Assembly (NCBI GenBank): GCA_039683515.1
Contig: JBDKRG010000020.1
Span: 1-64,000 of the forward strand
Reading direction: 5' to 3'
Length of the DNA stretch: 64,000 bases
Source: JAJFUE01 sp039683515
GTDB taxonomy: Bacteria; Sumerlaeota; Sumerlaeia; MVZB01
Part shown: piece by piece, positions 43,629 to 52,508 of the stretch
Position numbering within the stretch: the first letter of the stretch is position 1
Layout: every line of letters starts with the position of its first letter
Notes under the pieces: model-generated
Seen by the model: the letters and a program-made list of their open reading frames with translations, nothing else
What the model was told of the DNA's origin: nothing
The model's database searches: none
Program-made: the position numbers and the translations under genes

Positions 43629-45288
43629 GATTGTTAAAATACTTACCACATGATAGGCACCTTACATCTGCCTTTAAGAGCTCAATATTTTTCTGTGCCA
43701 TATCTTTTGAGATTTTATCCTTGTCCTCAATATACCTAATCATAAAGCATCTATACAAAAATTTCGAATAATAGTTTGAAAACAAATACAAATAGCGCAT
43801 GTAGAAAAATAATGACATAAGAAAACATGCCAAAAACACACAGCGAATTATCCCCCCATCATAAAAGCCAAAAGCAAAATGCATAAAAATAAAGTATGCC
43901 GCAACAAATATGAAGGCTGCGCTCAGATTGCGCGCAAATCCATAAAGATTAACCCAGTTAGAAAGCATAGCCAACGGTTCGCAATCCTTTATGTTTTTTA
44001 AATACGCAAATACCAGCCAATATGTCTCTGATTCCAACTTGTATATACTGTATTTATCGGTTTTCGCATAAACACTAGAGCATAAACTCTCAATTTCATT
44101 CACAATGGACTTGGCTATATCGCTAGGAAAGGATCTGTTAATTCTGCTCAAAGAGAGAAAACCATAAAATGTTGGAAATAGAAAATGCCCGGACACGTAT
44201 CGAATTATACGCATCGAAAAGGAATTATCAGGATATCTCTTCAAAATGCGCTTTAAAGATTTGTGAATTTGCATATCGATTAATTTGTGGATATAACTAA
44301 GCATTAATGATTTCGACGACGTTATCTTTCTTTTGTTCAACCGGATAAGGTACCTAATTCGAATATCACGTCTCACCAAATAGTTTTCATACCATCTCAA
44401 GTTACAATGACGCATTTTCTTACGCCGCGCTCGCCTCATACCAAGAAGGATTCTAAAGCATATCTTATGATAGTAAAGCAAGTCCAAAAGAAGACATATC
44501 ATACTAAATGAAGAAGAGAAATAAATCAGACTATAATTTATGCCGATTATCTCCTGAACTTTCACGGGCAAGAAGCGCGGACCATAGTCGAAATTGTGAA
44601 TAATGAATAAATAATAGAAACACAGGCAAGCAGCATAAAAAATATATCTCAGAGAAGCATGATAATTTCTTCTCAATAACCGATTAAAACCCGCAACAAC
44701 GAGAAAAAAATAGCAAAACACAAAAATATCGGTTATTGCAGTAAAGACATGACTTTTATTCATAAACATATTTGCCTTAAAAGCAAATACAATAAATAAG
44801 TTTATATTAACTATGCAGATTATGACAAATGATGTTCTTAATTTACGGGCTTTATCAAACATCCTCGGAAAAATTTTGGATGTAGCGTAACTACCCGAAA
44901 GAATGTAATAAAATGGAAAGCCGATGCATCTACCCGTGATGAATTTATCTAGAAAAATAGAACTAAACATGGATATTGTATGCCCCAAAACGTAAATTAC
45001 CGAGAAAAAACACGCGCTTGCCGTAAAAGCAATGAGTATGTTGTTATATAAGGCCTCATTATGTAATATGAAGTCATTTAGATTTAATGAACTTGCCGTC
45101 TTTGATCCCGGCCATAATTTTGTTATCGCACCACGAAATCCGTTTATTCCCGCAAGAACGTCTATCACGTAAATGCAAGTCACCACCATAACGGCAGGAA
45201 TAAAATACCCGAACCAATCATAATTGGAAAGAGTGGTTATGAAAGATTTGGAATCGCCGGATTTGATGTTCACATCCACGACAATCAC
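43603..45288 (-). CDS. AT-rich polytopic membrane protein (acquired)
   Basis: A 561-residue membrane protein of unknown function, with AT-rich codons in sharp contrast to both flanks. There is a membrane segment near 28-45, a cluster of helices at about 80-270, a basic region (RRARRKKMRH) and long soluble helical part (about 290-430), then two more helices near 455-500. The C-terminus has a lone CLSCGKYF knuckle. No catalytic motif is visible. Overall plan, size and composition are those of accessory genes seen in defence or mobile regions, but no partner gene is present. It overlaps the end of the gene at 42762-43628. Confidence 0.7.
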   Translation of the reverse strand: MIVVDVNIKSGDSKSFITTLSNYDWFGYFIPAVMVVTCIYVIDVLAGINGFRGAITKLWPGSKTASSLNLNDFILHNEALYNNILIAFTASACFFSVIYVLGHTISMFSSIFLDKFITGRCIGFPFYYILSGSYATSKIFPRMFDKARKLRTSFVIICIVNINLFIVFAFKANMFMNKSHVFTAITDIFVFCYFFLVVAGFNRLLRRNYHASLRYIFYAACLCFYYLFIIHNFDYGPRFLPVKVQEIIGINYSLIYFSSSFSMICLLLDLLYYHKICFRILLGMRRARRKKMRHCNLRWYENYLVRRDIRIRYLIRLNKRKITSSKSLMLSYIHKLIDMQIHKSLKRILKRYPDNSFSMRIIRYVSGHFLFPTFYGFLSLSRINRSFPSDIAKSIVNEIESLCSSVYAKTDKYSIYKLESETYWLVFAYLKNIKDCEPLAMLSNWVNLYGFARNLSAAFIFVAAYFIFMHFAFGFYDGGIIRCVFLACFLMSLFFYMRYLYLFSNYYSKFLYRCFMIRYIEDKDKISKDMAQKNIELLKADVRCLSCGKYFNNLKNNAFFD

Positions 45289-45392
45289 CTCTGATGAAAG
45301 TGCCTGTAACTTCTTTGATTCTGCAAAAAAACGTCAAAAATTAATGAAATACCCGTACAGCAATTAAGTCAAGTTGAATTCCCTCCTTCGGC

Positions 45393-45421
45393 TTGACATC
45401 TCTTTTTAAATTCATCAAAAT
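45393..45421 (+). promoter_or_regulatory. Likely sigma-70 type promoter of the mutA operon
   Basis: Perfect -35 TTGACA (45393-45398), 17-nt spacer, -10 CAAAAT (45416-45421, 4 of 6). It lies in the AT-rich gap about 80 nt before mutA and reads toward it. Confidence 0.55.
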
Positions 45422-45499
45422 AGGTCGTTTTGTCCGTAGGCGTGGGTTGATGAAAATTTATTTGCCATCCGAACCACGGCCTGCCAACGATCTTCTTAA

Positions 45500-47587
45500 A
45501 TGGACGTCGCACTCATGAATAACCCCGTGATGGATTTCCCGCCTGTAACGCCCGAAGCCTGGCGCGCCCAGGCCGAGACCGACCTCAAAGGCGCACCGTT
45601 CGACAAGAAACTGCTGACCCATACTTATGAAGGGATCACGATCCAGCCGCTCTACACCGAGTCGGACTGGCCGTCGGCCTCCGACCCGTCGGGGCTGCCG
45701 GGGATGGACCCCTATACCCGCGGGGCAACGGCCCTGGGGACCGTCCGGGGCTGGGACATCCGCCAGGAGCACGCCCTGCCGTGGCCGGCCGACAACAACA
45801 AGGCGATCAAACAGGACCTCGAGCGCGGGGCGACGTCGATCCGCATCCGGCTCGACGACGCCGTCCGGTCGGGCAAGTACGACATCGACCTGGTCGGCTC
45901 GGGGGGGATGGCGCTGGGGCTGGTCGAAGACCTGGACGAGGCCCTGGCGGGGGTCGACCTGAAGAACACCTACATCGGGCTGGACGCGGGAGCCTCGTTC
46001 CTGCCGGCCTCGGCGATGCTCAACGAGCTGTGGAACCGCCGCGGGGTGGATCCGGCCGGGGCGCGCGGGGCGTTCAATGCGAATCCGCTGGGATCCCTGG
46101 CCGAGCTCGGCCGGTTGCCGGTCTCGATCGACACCGCACTGTCCCAAATGGCCGACCTCGCCAAGTGGACCGCGGCCAACCGGCCCGGCGTCACGAGCAT
46201 CGTGGTCGGCACGCGCCCGTATCACCACGCCGGCGCGACGGCCACCCAGGACCTGGCGTTCTCGATGGCGACCGCGGTCGCCTACCTGCGCGCCCTGACC
46301 GACGCCGGCATGGGCGTCGACGAGGCGTGCGGCCAGATGACTTTCTCCTACGGCGTGGGCTGCAACTTCTTCCTGGCCATCGCCAAGCTGCGCGCCGCGC
46401 GCCGGCTGTGGGCGCGCATCGCGGAATCATGCGGCGCCAGCGACAAGGCCCGCGGCATGCGGATGCACGTCACCACGAGCCGCCGCGTCATCACCGAGCG
46501 CGACCCGTGGGTCAACATGCTGCGCACGACGGTCTGCGCCGCGGCCGGCGCCATCGGCGGCGCCCAGGCGGTCACCGCCGTCCCGTTTGACGCCGCCATC
46601 GGCCAGCCCGACGACTTCAGCCGGCGCATCGCCCGCAACACGCAGCTGATCCTCGCCGAGGAATCCCACCTCGGCAGCGTCGTCGACCCGGCCGGCGGCA
46701 GCTGGTACATCGAGAAGCTCACCGACCAGCTCGCCCAGGCCGCATGGAAACTGTTCCAGGAAATCGAGGCGCGCGGCGGGATGGTCCGCTCGCTCGCCGA
46801 CGGCTGGGCGGCCGGCCAGATCAACGCCGCGTTCGCCGAGCGCCTCAAGAACCTGCGCCGCCGCCGCGACCCGATCACCGGCGTCAGCGAATACCCGAAC
46901 GTCAAGGAAAAGCCGGTCGAGCGCCACATCCCGAACGTGGCCGAGACGCGCAAGAAAATGCAGGAGCGGCTCGTCGCGCGGCGCATCCACGGCCGCGGCC
47001 AGGCCGAAGTCAACCTGGCCAGGCCGATGGAATCGGCCGTCGAAATGGCCCGGCTCGGCTGGTCGGCCGGCGACATCCTCGGCCACCTCGGCGAGGGCTC
47101 AGAGCCGACCGCGATCGAGCCGCTGCGGCCGCACCCGTTCAGCGAGCCGTTCGAGGCGCTGCGCACGGCCAGCGACGAATACCTCGAGAAGACCGGCCGG
47201 CGGCCGCGCGTCTTCCTGGCCAACATGGGCCCGGTCGCCCGGCACACCGCCCGCGCCAACTACGCCACGAACTTTTTCGAGGCGGGCGGGTTCGAAGTCC
47301 TCACGAACGCCGGCTTCGCCTCGCCGGCCGAGGCCGCCACGGCGTTTGGCGAAAGCGGCGCCGCGATCGCGGCGATCTGCTCCGACGACAAGCTCTACGC
47401 CGAAGTCGCGGCCGACACGGCCGGGGCGCTCAAGGCCGCCGGCGCGCGCACGGTCGTCCTGGCCGGCAACCCCGGCGAGAACAAGGCCGCCTGGCAGGCC
47501 GCCGGCGTCGACCGCTTCATCTACATCGGCTGCGAAGTGCTCGAAATCCTGCGGGCGCTTCTGACCGACGAGGGCGTGACACGATAG
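45500..47587 (+). CDS. mutA: Methylmalonyl-CoA mutase, small subunit
   Basis: The non-catalytic partner of MutB in the two-chain mutase that interconverts succinyl-CoA and methylmalonyl-CoA. The 695 residues follow the MutB fold (TIM barrel with YHHAGATATQDLAF and the GVGCNFFLAIAKLRAARRLWARI core). The C-terminal B12-like domain reads MGPVARHTARANYA where MutB has the cobalamin-ligand motif DxHxxG, so it does not bind B12, as expected for the small subunit. Start at ATG 45500; ATG 45515 is also possible. First gene of the propionate block, 87 nt before mutB with a CGATTA element between. Confidence 0.95.
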   Translation: MDVALMNNPVMDFPPVTPEAWRAQAETDLKGAPFDKKLLTHTYEGITIQPLYTESDWPSASDPSGLPGMDPYTRGATALGTVRGWDIRQEHALPWPADNNKAIKQDLERGATSIRIRLDDAVRSGKYDIDLVGSGGMALGLVEDLDEALAGVDLKNTYIGLDAGASFLPASAMLNELWNRRGVDPAGARGAFNANPLGSLAELGRLPVSIDTALSQMADLAKWTAANRPGVTSIVVGTRPYHHAGATATQDLAFSMATAVAYLRALTDAGMGVDEACGQMTFSYGVGCNFFLAIAKLRAARRLWARIAESCGASDKARGMRMHVTTSRRVITERDPWVNMLRTTVCAAAGAIGGAQAVTAVPFDAAIGQPDDFSRRIARNTQLILAEESHLGSVVDPAGGSWYIEKLTDQLAQAAWKLFQEIEARGGMVRSLADGWAAGQINAAFAERLKNLRRRRDPITGVSEYPNVKEKPVERHIPNVAETRKKMQERLVARRIHGRGQAEVNLARPMESAVEMARLGWSAGDILGHLGEGSEPTAIEPLRPHPFSEPFEALRTASDEYLEKTGRRPRVFLANMGPVARHTARANYATNFFEAGGFEVLTNAGFASPAEAATAFGESGAAIAAICSDDKLYAEVAADTAGALKAAGARTVVLAGNPGENKAAWQAAGVDRFIYIGCEVLEILRALLTDEGVTR

Positions 47588-47592
47588 TCGGG

Positions 47593-47643
47593 TCGATTTT
47601 CGATTACGATTACGTCACACGAGCACGAGCACGAGCACGAAAT
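47593..47643 (+). repeat. CGATTA compound element 5
   Basis: TCGATTTTCG lead, two GATTAC units (the only two-unit copy), GTCACACGAG, then three GAGCAC-type units. Between mutA and mutB, reading with them; starts 6 nt after the mutA stop. Confidence 0.88.
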
Positions 47644-47674
47644 TGAGCGAGGCTTTACTGAAAGGTTAACTGAT

Positions 47675-49846
47675 ATGTCCATTCCGGATTTCAGCAATAT
47701 CGACCTCGGCGCTTCCGCCGGCGCCGATCTGGACGCCTGGCGCGCGCTGGCCGAGGCCGAACTCGGCGAAAAACTCGAGCACCTGGACTGGCTCACCCCC
47801 GAGCAGATCCACATGAAGCGCATGTACTCGGCCGCCGACACCGCCGGCCTGGGCCACGCCGGCATGATGCCCGGCTTCCCGCCCTACCTGCGCGGGCCCT
47901 ACGCCACCATGTACGTCCAGCAGCCGTGGACCGTCCGCCAATACGCCGGGTTCTCGACGGCCGAGGAGAGCAACGCCTTCTACCGCCGCAACCTGCAGGC
48001 CGGCCAGAAGGGGCTCTCGATCGCGTTCGACCTGGCCACCCACCGCGGCTACGACTCCGATCACGAGCGCGTCATGGGCGACGTCGGCATGGCCGGCGTG
48101 GCGGTCGACTCGATCCTCGACATGCGCATCCTGTTCGGCGGCATCCCGCTGGACAAGATGAGCGTCTCGATGACGATGAACGGCGCCGTGCTGCCGGTCC
48201 TGGCCCTCTACATCGTCGCCGCCGAGGAGCAGGGGGTCAAACCCGAGCAGCTCGCCGGCACGATCCAGAACGACATCCTGAAAGAGTTCATGGTCCGCAA
48301 CACATATATTTATCCGCCCGAGCACTCGATGAAGATCATCGCCGACATCTTCACCTTCACCAGCCAGAAGATGCCCAAGTTCAACTCGATCTCGATCTCG
48401 GGCTACCACATGCAGGAAGCCGGCGCGACGGCGGATTTGGAACTGGGTTACACGCTGGCCGACGGCGTCGAATACGTCCGCTCGGGGATCAAGGCCGGTC
48501 TGACGGTCGACCAGTTCGCCCCGCGCCTGTCGTTCTTCTGGGCCATCGGCATGAACTTTTTCATGGAGATCGCCAAGCTGCGCGCCGCGCGCCTCTTGTG
48601 GGCGCGGCTCATGAAGCCGTTCGAGCCGAAGAACCCCAAGTCGATGGCGCTGCGCACCCACAGCCAGACGTCGGGCTGGTCGCTCACCGCCCAGGACCCG
48701 TTCAACAACGTCATCCGCACCTGCATCGAGGCGATGGCCGCCACGCAGGGGCACACCCAGAGCCTCCACACGAACAGCTTCGACGAGGCCCTGGCGCTGC
48801 CGACCGACTTCAGCGCCCGGATCGCCCGCAACACGCAGCTCTTCCTGCAGCAGGAATCGGGCACGACCCGCGTCGTCGACCCGTGGGGCGGCAGCTACTA
48901 CGTCGAGCGGCTCACGAAGCAGCTCGCCGACCGCGCCTGGGAGCACATCCAGGAAGTCGAGCAGCTCGGGGGCATGGCCCGCGCCATCGACGCCGGCGTC
49001 CCGAAGATGCGCATCGAGGAAGCCGCCGCGCGCACGCAGGCGCGGATCGACTCCGGCCAGCAGACAATCGTCGGCTTGAACAAGTACCGCCTCGAAAAAG
49101 AAGAGGAACTCGAGGTCCTCAAGGTCGACAACTCGGCCGTCCGCGAGGCCCAGATCGCCCGGCTCAACCAGCTTCGCGCCCAGCGCGACCCGCGCCGGGT
49201 TCACGAGACGCTCGAGGCCCTGACCAAGTCCGCCCAGACCGGCGAGGGGAACCTCCTGGAGCTGGCCGTCGACGCCGCGCGGGCAAACGCGACCGTCGGC
49301 GAAATCAGCGCGGCGCTGGAGCGCATCTGGGGCCGGCACCAGGCCGCCATCCGCACCATCTCGGGGGTTTACAGCAGCGAAATGGGTGAAGATTCCAAGA
49401 TGATCCAGCAGGTGCGCGACTCGGTCGACGCCTTCGCGCGCAAGGAAGGCCGCCGGCCGCGCATTTTGATCGCGAAAATGGGCCAGGACGGCCATGACCG
49501 CGGCCAGAAGGTCGTCTCGACGGCGTTCGCCGATTTGGGGTTCGACGTCGATATCGGCCCGCTGTTCCAGACGCCGGCCGAGACGGCGAGGCAGGCGGTC
49601 GAAAACGACGTCCACGTGACCGCGGTCAGCAGCCTTGCGGCGGGGCATTTGACCTTGGTGCCGGAACTCAAGGACGAGCTCAAGAAGCTCGGCCGCGAGG
49701 ACATCATGATCATCGTCGGCGGCGTCGTGCCGCCGCAGGATTACGACGCCCTCTACGCGGCGGGCGCCGCCGCGATCTACGGCCCCGGGACCAACATCAC
49801 GCAGGCGGCCGGCGACCTGATCGAGAAGCTGAAAAGCAAGAAATAA
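47675..49846 (+). CDS. mutB: Methylmalonyl-CoA mutase, large (catalytic) subunit
   Basis: Adenosylcobalamin-dependent mutase subunit, 723 residues, full family length. The barrel carries the active-site residues in YAGFSTAEESNAFYRRNLQ, DLATHRGYDSDH and SISGYHMQEAG. The C-terminal domain has the B12-ligand motif in KMGQDGHDRGQKV and the later GGVVPPQDYDALY. The ATG at 47675 has GAAAGG upstream. With MutA, MeaB and the epimerase it makes the methylmalonyl branch complete. Confidence 0.97.
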   Translation: MSIPDFSNIDLGASAGADLDAWRALAEAELGEKLEHLDWLTPEQIHMKRMYSAADTAGLGHAGMMPGFPPYLRGPYATMYVQQPWTVRQYAGFSTAEESNAFYRRNLQAGQKGLSIAFDLATHRGYDSDHERVMGDVGMAGVAVDSILDMRILFGGIPLDKMSVSMTMNGAVLPVLALYIVAAEEQGVKPEQLAGTIQNDILKEFMVRNTYIYPPEHSMKIIADIFTFTSQKMPKFNSISISGYHMQEAGATADLELGYTLADGVEYVRSGIKAGLTVDQFAPRLSFFWAIGMNFFMEIAKLRAARLLWARLMKPFEPKNPKSMALRTHSQTSGWSLTAQDPFNNVIRTCIEAMAATQGHTQSLHTNSFDEALALPTDFSARIARNTQLFLQQESGTTRVVDPWGGSYYVERLTKQLADRAWEHIQEVEQLGGMARAIDAGVPKMRIEEAAARTQARIDSGQQTIVGLNKYRLEKEEELEVLKVDNSAVREAQIARLNQLRAQRDPRRVHETLEALTKSAQTGEGNLLELAVDAARANATVGEISAALERIWGRHQAAIRTISGVYSSEMGEDSKMIQQVRDSVDAFARKEGRRPRILIAKMGQDGHDRGQKVVSTAFADLGFDVDIGPLFQTPAETARQAVENDVHVTAVSSLAAGHLTLVPELKDELKKLGREDIMIIVGGVVPPQDYDALYAAGAAAIYGPGTNITQAAGDLIEKLKSKK

Positions 49847-49868
49847 ACCAGGTTTGCCAACCCGGTTC

Positions 49869-50015
49869 AGCCCCGGCAGGGGCGGCACATGTTAGCCCAG
49901 GGCGAAGCGAAGCGGAACCCTGTGAGAGAAAAAATTGCCATGTTAAAGCCCCGGCAGGGGCGACGGACGGGACCGAAAAGCTTTATGTACACTTTCTGTC
50001 GCCCCTGCCGGGGCT
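49869..50015. repeat. Three copies of an AGCCCCGGCAGGGGCG element
   Basis: Copies at 49869-49884, 49947-49964 and (inverted) 49998-50015 between mutB and meaB. The last two are perfect 18-bp complements and can fold; each copy is itself nearly palindromic (CCCCGGCAGGGG). Confidence 0.82.
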
Positions 50016-50049
50016 CGGATCAATCGCAAACGTATTAGCAAAACCAATA

Positions 50050-51060
50050 ATGACCAAACCCTCCGCCCACAACCTCGACGACCTGATTGCCGGCATCGAA
50101 TCGCGCGACCGCGCGGCTTTGGGGCGGGCGATCACGCTTCTGGAGTCGCGCGCGACGGCGCACCAGGAACAGGCGCACGAGCTCCTGGCCCGGGTCATGC
50201 CCCGGACCGGCAACGCCATCCGCGTCGGCATCAGCGGCCTGCCCGGCGCCGGCAAGAGCACGCTCATCGAGCGGCTCGGGCTCAACCTCGTCAACTCGGG
50301 CCACCGCGTCGCCGTCCTGGCCGTCGACCCCTCCTCGTCGCTTTCGGGCGGCTCGATCCTGGGCGACAAAACCCGCATGGCGGGGCTTTCGGCCGAGACC
50401 AACGCGTTTATTCGCCCCTCGCCGAGCGCCGGGACGCTGGGCGGCGTCGCGCGGCGCACCCGCGAGACGATGCTCCTGTGCGAGGCGGCCGGCTACGACG
50501 TGATCCTCGTCGAGACGACCGGCGTCGGCCAGAGCGAGACGGTCGTCGTCGAAATGGTCGACTTCTTCCTGCTCATCCTCCTGACCGGCGGCGGCGACGA
50601 GCTTCAGGGGATCAAGCGCGGCGTCCTGGAGATGGCCGACATGATCGCCATCAACAAGGCCGACGGGCCAAACGCCCAGGTCGCCGACAAGACGGCCGCG
50701 CAGTATCGCCAGGCGCTCCAGTTCATGCGCCCCCGCAGCAAGCACTGGCGCGCGCCGGTCATCACGTGCAGCGGCCAGACCGGCGGCGGCCTGGACGAGC
50801 TGTGGCAAAAAGTCGAGACGCACCACCAGACGCTCACCGAGTCGGGCGAGATCGCCGACCGGCGCCGCCGCCAGGGGGTGCGCTGGATGTGGCAACTGGT
50901 CGAGGACCATGTCCTGGACGCGCTCCAGACCGACCGCGCGATCGCGACCATGGCGCCCGATTTCGAGCGGCGCATCCGCGAGGGCGAGCTGGCCCCGCCC
51001 GAGGCCGCCCGGGAATTATTAAACCACTTCAAATTTCCCCGCTCCGAGAAGACCGAATGA
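50050..51060 (+). CDS. meaB: Methylmalonyl-CoA mutase-associated GTPase MeaB
   Basis: P-loop GTPase that guards mutase assembly and cofactor delivery. The 336 residues show G1 GLPGAGKST, the switch segment with DPSS...GGSILGDKTRM, G3 ETTGVGQSE and G4 NKAD, all where MeaB/ArgK proteins have them. The start at 50050 follows the repeat-rich gap after mutB. Its stop overlaps birA by 4 nt, so biotin ligase and B12 chaperone are made together. Confidence 0.95.
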   Translation: MTKPSAHNLDDLIAGIESRDRAALGRAITLLESRATAHQEQAHELLARVMPRTGNAIRVGISGLPGAGKSTLIERLGLNLVNSGHRVAVLAVDPSSSLSGGSILGDKTRMAGLSAETNAFIRPSPSAGTLGGVARRTRETMLLCEAAGYDVILVETTGVGQSETVVVEMVDFFLLILLTGGGDELQGIKRGVLEMADMIAINKADGPNAQVADKTAAQYRQALQFMRPRSKHWRAPVITCSGQTGGGLDELWQKVETHHQTLTESGEIADRRRRQGVRWMWQLVEDHVLDALQTDRAIATMAPDFERRIREGELAPPEAARELLNHFKFPRSEKTE

Positions 51061-51878
51061 TCCCCGCCGAGCCATTTTCACCCAGCGATCGCAATCTGGA
51101 TCTCGGCTCGGACTCCATCTTTCATCATTCCCCATTCATCATTCATCACTTTGAAAGCATCGACTCGACGCAGCGGCGCGCCCGGGGCGCGGCCGACAGC
51201 GGCGCGGCGATGCACGGGGTGGTCCTGTGGGCCGGGCGCCAAAGCGCCGGCCACGGCCGCACCGGCCGGGCGTGGTCGAGCGAGCCGGGGGGCATTTACG
51301 TGACCGCCTGCCTGCCCGAGGGCGCCATCGCCGCCGAGCAGCTGGGCTGGCTGCCGATGATGGCGGCACTCGCCTGCGCCGAGGAGATCGAGTCGCGCCT
51401 GGGGCTCCGGCCGGCCGTCAAGTGGCCCAACGACCTGCTGATCGAGGGCAAAAAAATCGCCGGCTTCATCGGCGACGCCATTTCAACACAGTCCGGCGAC
51501 GTCTACGCGATCGGCATGGGGCTCAACTGGAGCAATCCCGCCCCCGCCGTCGAGATCCCGGCGGCGTCGCTGATGGATTTTACGCAATCCGCAATCCCCC
51601 AACGCTCCACTACCCCTCAATTCGATTTTCTGGTAGCATGGCTTGATCGGCTGGCGCGGCGGCACGGGGAGCTTGCCGCGGAGCCGCGCCAAGCGGCGGA
51701 GCGGATCCGCATGGATGTGGAAGCGCGGCTGTGGCGGCGCGGGGAGCCGGTGCGGCTCGAGCGGACCGAGATCGGCCCCGTCGAAGGGGTTTTGGTTGGC
51801 CTCGGGCCGGGCGGGTCGGCGATGCTGGAGATCGAAGGCCGGCCGGTAACGGCTGTTTATTGCGGGAATACCGCCTGA
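51057..51878 (+). CDS. birA: Biotin-[acetyl-CoA-carboxylase] ligase
   Basis: Monofunctional biotin protein ligase, 273 residues, without a DNA-binding domain. The biotin loop GHGRTGRAW, KWPNDLLIEGKKIAGFIGD and a C-terminal SH3-like domain (LERTEIGPVEGVLVGLG) are all present. The ATG at 51057 overlaps the meaB stop. Residues about 20-33 (FHHSPFIIHHF) are coded by a CATTCAT-type repeat, so the N-terminus is repeat-derived, just before the conserved ESIDSTQ. It should attach biotin to Lys96 of the carrier at 54751-55143. Confidence 0.93.
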   Translation: MIPAEPFSPSDRNLDLGSDSIFHHSPFIIHHFESIDSTQRRARGAADSGAAMHGVVLWAGRQSAGHGRTGRAWSSEPGGIYVTACLPEGAIAAEQLGWLPMMAALACAEEIESRLGLRPAVKWPNDLLIEGKKIAGFIGDAISTQSGDVYAIGMGLNWSNPAPAVEIPAASLMDFTQSAIPQRSTTPQFDFLVAWLDRLARRHGELAAEPRQAAERIRMDVEARLWRRGEPVRLERTEIGPVEGVLVGLGPGGSAMLEIEGRPVTAVYCGNTA

Positions 51879-51960
51879 AGGCGGGAGTCCCGAACGGGCA
51901 AGATTGTGAATCATTTCATCAGCGCCCCCGGAGGGCATAAAGAAAAAGGAGATCCGTCAG

Positions 51961-52404
51961 ATGTTTCAGCAAGTCGATCACATCGGTCTCGCCGTCAATG
52001 ACATGGACGCGGCATTGGAGACCCTCAAGAAGCTCGGGCCGGTTGTCGTCGGCGAGCTTGAATTGATCGAGCGCGACCACCTCAAGGCCGTCATGGTCAA
52101 GACCGGCGAAGTGCCGATCGAGCTGATCCAGCCGCTCGGCCCCGAGTCCAGCGTGGCCAAGTTCATCGAAAAAAAGGGTGAAGGTTTGCACCACATCGCG
52201 TATCGTGTCGCGGATGTGGCGGCAGCCCTCAAGCAGTGCGAAGCCGAAGGGATGCGCCTGATCGACCAGCAGCCGCGCGTCGGCTACGCCGAATGCCACT
52301 GCGGCTTCCTGCACCCGAAATCGACGCTGGGGATGCTGACCGAGCTCGTCCAGCGCGAGCCGGGCAAGGACCAGGCCCCGTACGCGATGCCGCACGAAAA
52401 GTAG
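51961..52404 (+). CDS. mce: Methylmalonyl-CoA epimerase
   Basis: Turns (2S)- into (2R)-methylmalonyl-CoA, the form the mutase uses. The 147 residues have the two vicinal-oxygen-chelate halves with metal ligands His in QVDHIGLAV (His7), Glu in VPIELIQPLG and His in GLHHIAYRV, and a C-terminal Glu in MLTELVQ. ATG 51961 has AAAGGAGATCCG upstream. A CGATTA element separates it from mmdA. Confidence 0.95.
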   Translation: MFQQVDHIGLAVNDMDAALETLKKLGPVVVGELELIERDHLKAVMVKTGEVPIELIQPLGPESSVAKFIEKKGEGLHHIAYRVADVAAALKQCEAEGMRLIDQQPRVGYAECHCGFLHPKSTLGMLTELVQREPGKDQAPYAMPHEK

Positions 52405-52438
52405 GCCGGGGCCGCCGGAACCGGCGGGAATCGGCCGG

Positions 52439-52475
52439 TTCGATTACGATTACGATTACGACGCACGAGCACGAA
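52439..52475 (+). repeat. CGATTA compound element 6
   Basis: TTCG lead, three GATTAC units, then GACGCACGAGCACGAA. Between the epimerase and mmdA, reading with them, 34 nt ahead of the mmdA start. Confidence 0.88.
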
Positions 52476-52508
52476 CGGAAGTACGAACTCTAGCAGAATG
52501 GATACAAT

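Noticed and set aside
47666..49888. 740-codon frame antisense to mutB
   Set aside because: Same codon-bias artefact; mutB itself is unmistakable. Similar shadows at 15601-17397, 28065-29894, 31929-34151 and 61646-63724 were left out for the same reason.
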